Notes under the pieces: model-generated
Told to the model about the DNA's origin: nothing
Databases searched by the model: none
The model's input: the letters and a program-made list of their open reading frames with translations, nothing else
Translations under genes and position numbers: made by a program
Shown: one piece after another, positions 31,000-32,280 of the stretch
Position numbering within the stretch: the stretch's first letter is position 1
Layout of the letters: each line of letters begins with the position of its first letter
Assembly (NCBI GenBank): GCA_016213065.1
Contig: JACRBV010000025.1
Coordinates: 1-32,280, forward strand
DNA from: Deltaproteobacteria bacterium
Lineage (GTDB): Bacteria > UBA10199 > SPLOWO2-01-44-7
DNA length: 32,280 bases
Reading direction: 5' to 3'

Positions 31000-31180
31000 A
31001 AACCACAATTTGTCATTCTGAGCCCTTCGCTTTGTCATTCTGAGCGAAGCGAAGAATCTGCTCGGGCTCAGGGTAAACTCCGCGAAGAATCCACTTTGTT
31101 ATCAAGCAGATCCTTCACGGAGTTTACACTGAGCGTAGCGAATGTGTTCAGGATGACAAGCGGGGTTTTTAGAGATGTCC
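30978..31180. repeat. MITE-like dispersed repeat, copy B, with terminal inverted repeats
   Basis: The ends GGGCATCTCTAAAAACC (30978-30994) and GGTTTTTAGAGATGTCC (31164-31180) are inverted. The core between (TGTCATTCTGAGCCCTTCGC ... AGGATGACA) is near-identical to the reverse complement of copy A at 6890-7114. The left end overlaps the tadA stop region and codes its last residues. No coding capacity; non-autonomous. Confidence 0.88.
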
Positions 31181-31213
31181 TTGAAATGAAAATTTAATTT
31201 TGTTCGTTTTCCC

Positions 31214-31301
31214 GGAGAGGTACGAAAGTGGCTGAACCGGCACGCTTGGAAAGCGTGTAACCCGAAAGGGTTCGTGGGTTCGAATCCCACCCTCTCCGCC
31301 A
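31214..31301 (+). tRNA. tRNA-Ser (anticodon GGA)
   Basis: This is a class II tRNA with acceptor GGAGAGG/CCTCTCC, discriminator G and encoded CCA. The anticodon stem CACGC/GCGTG closes loop TTGGAAA (anticodon GGA). A long variable arm (AACCCGAAAGGGTT) and T arm GTGGGTTCGAATCCCAC follow. The rhuM ATG lies two bases after the CCA. Confidence 0.95.
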
Positions 31302-31303
31302 AA

Positions 31304-32280
31304 ATGTCGCAAACACGATACACCAAAACCAGACCAGCCAACAACTCCTTCACCGAGTTCATGCTTTACAAAACACCTGACGGGCAAGTGAAAGTTGAGA
31401 TTTATTTGCGGGATGAAAACATTTGGCTCACACAGGGTAAAATAGCCCAATTATTTAGCGTGCAAAGACCTGCCATTACCAAACATCTGAAAAACATTTT
31501 TGAAAGCATGGAATTACAGGAAGAGTCAGTTAGTTCCATTTTGGAACATACTGCCGATGACGGTAAAACCTACAAGACCAAGTTTTATAATCTCGATGCC
31601 ATTATTGCCGTGGGATATCGTGTCAACTCCAAGAAGGCCACCCACTTTCGGATATGGGCAACGCAAATCCTCAAAGAGTATATCATCAAAGGATTTGCCA
31701 TGAATGATGAGCGACTGAAAGATCCGAGGCAAATTTTTGGTAAAGACTATTTTGAAGAGCAACTTGCCAGAATTCGTGATATTCGCTCCAGCGAGCGGCG
31801 ATTTTATCAGAAGATCACTGACATTTATGCCCAATGCAGTGCCGACTATGATCCAAACGAGGAAATCACAAAACAATTTTTCGCTACCGTACAAAATAAA
31901 TTGCACTTCGCCATCACCGGCCAAACAGCGGCGGAGATTATTCATTCACGCGCGGACAGCGAAAAGTCTAATATGGGCCTGACCACATGGAAGAATGCTT
32001 CCAAGGGTCCAATCCGAAAAACAGATGTGGGCATCGCCAAGAATTATTTGAATGAAAAAGAACTGGATCACCTCAACCATATTGTCACGATGTATCTGGA
32101 TTTTGCAGAGTTACAAGCAAATGCCGGACGGGTTATGGTCATGCAAGATTGGGTCAAAAAACTCGATGCCTTTTTGCAATTTAATGAGCGAGAAATACTG
32201 AAAAATTCAGGGAAAGTATCTCATGAGGTTGCCTCGGCGCTGGCTGAAAGAGAATTTGAAAAGTTTTCAAGAGTACAGGA
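31304..32280 (+). CDS. rhuM: RhuM-family protein (partial, runs off the right edge)
   Basis: An open frame of at least 325 residues runs from ATG 31304 to the window end with no stop. The RhuM core is seen: EIYLRDENIWLTQGKIAQLF (a winged-helix-like region), then FYNLDAIIAVGYRVNSKKAT, HFRIWATQILKEYIIKGF and NDERLKD. These are the standard signature of the RhuM/virulence-associated family in pathogenicity islands and other mobile regions. Molecular function is not established. There is no Shine-Dalgarno, and the ATG sits two bases after tRNA-Ser, so its 5' end may come from tRNA processing. C-terminus not visible. Confidence 0.9.
   Translation, partial: MSQTRYTKTRPANNSFTEFMLYKTPDGQVKVEIYLRDENIWLTQGKIAQLFSVQRPAITKHLKNIFESMELQEESVSSILEHTADDGKTYKTKFYNLDAIIAVGYRVNSKKATHFRIWATQILKEYIIKGFAMNDERLKDPRQIFGKDYFEEQLARIRDIRSSERRFYQKITDIYAQCSADYDPNEEITKQFFATVQNKLHFAITGQTAAEIIHSRADSEKSNMGLTTWKNASKGPIRKTDVGIAKNYLNEKELDHLNHIVTMYLDFAELQANAGRVMVMQDWVKKLDAFLQFNEREILKNSGKVSHEVASALAEREFEKFSRVQ

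Overview
The window is about 32 kb of bacterial chromosome of moderate GC. Its core is a complete type II secretion (T2SS) operon, gspC-D-E-F-G-H-I-J-K-L-M-N, running left to right from about 7.1 to 21.2 kb. A terminal gspN, a membrane pyrophosphatase, a stand-alone CoaB-type protein and Big2-type surface lipoproteins fit a deltaproteobacterial or related lineage. That placement is inferred from gene content; there is no rRNA or marker phylogeny here.

Left flank (1-6.9 kb): the end of an IS3-family element cuts a tyrosine recombinase whose stop codon touches the 3' end of a tRNA-Thr(CGT) gene, with a truncated second tRNA-Thr beside it. Then come a divergent H+-pyrophosphatase (minus strand), coaB, tRNA-Leu(CAA), a hicAB pair whose hicA has lost one base, rpoZ (minus) and a membrane sensor histidine kinase. 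Centre (7.1-21.2 kb): the gsp operon, with every core component except the prepilin peptidase. Right part: a HEPN/nucleotidyltransferase pair; thiE and thiD; an AbiEi-like regulator with an unknown small partner under its own promoter and operator; a PabC-like aminotransferase (minus); about 600 bp of non-coding DNA that folds into two very long hairpins; a Big2 lipoprotein and a second probable surface protein; pabB (minus); tadA; tRNA-Ser(GGA); and a rhuM gene that runs off the window.

The most unusual feature is the repeat content. Three families of degenerate 7-bp repeats recur at gene junctions: GGACCAT/GGACTAT, AGAAGAC/AGAAGTC and the AT-rich CAAAAAT. Most arrays have direct units, a short linker, then inverted units, so they can fold into hairpins. 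The first two families are not only intergenic. They encode the cleaved leader peptides of GspH, GspI, GspJ and GspK, the hydrophobic core of the GspD signal peptide, an internal loop and the C-terminus of ThiE, and a linker in GspH. Because 7 is not a multiple of 3, gain or loss of one unit would shift frame in these leaders, so they could act as a contingency (phase-variation) system for secretion. That is a hypothesis from sequence only.

Other repeats include a MITE-like element at 6.9 and 31.0 kb in opposite orientation, flanking the gsp region, and a palindromic element inserted in frame into pabB. Several toxin-antitoxin-like pairs and two tRNA-linked mobile-type genes at the window edges suggest accessory DNA around a housekeeping and secretion core.
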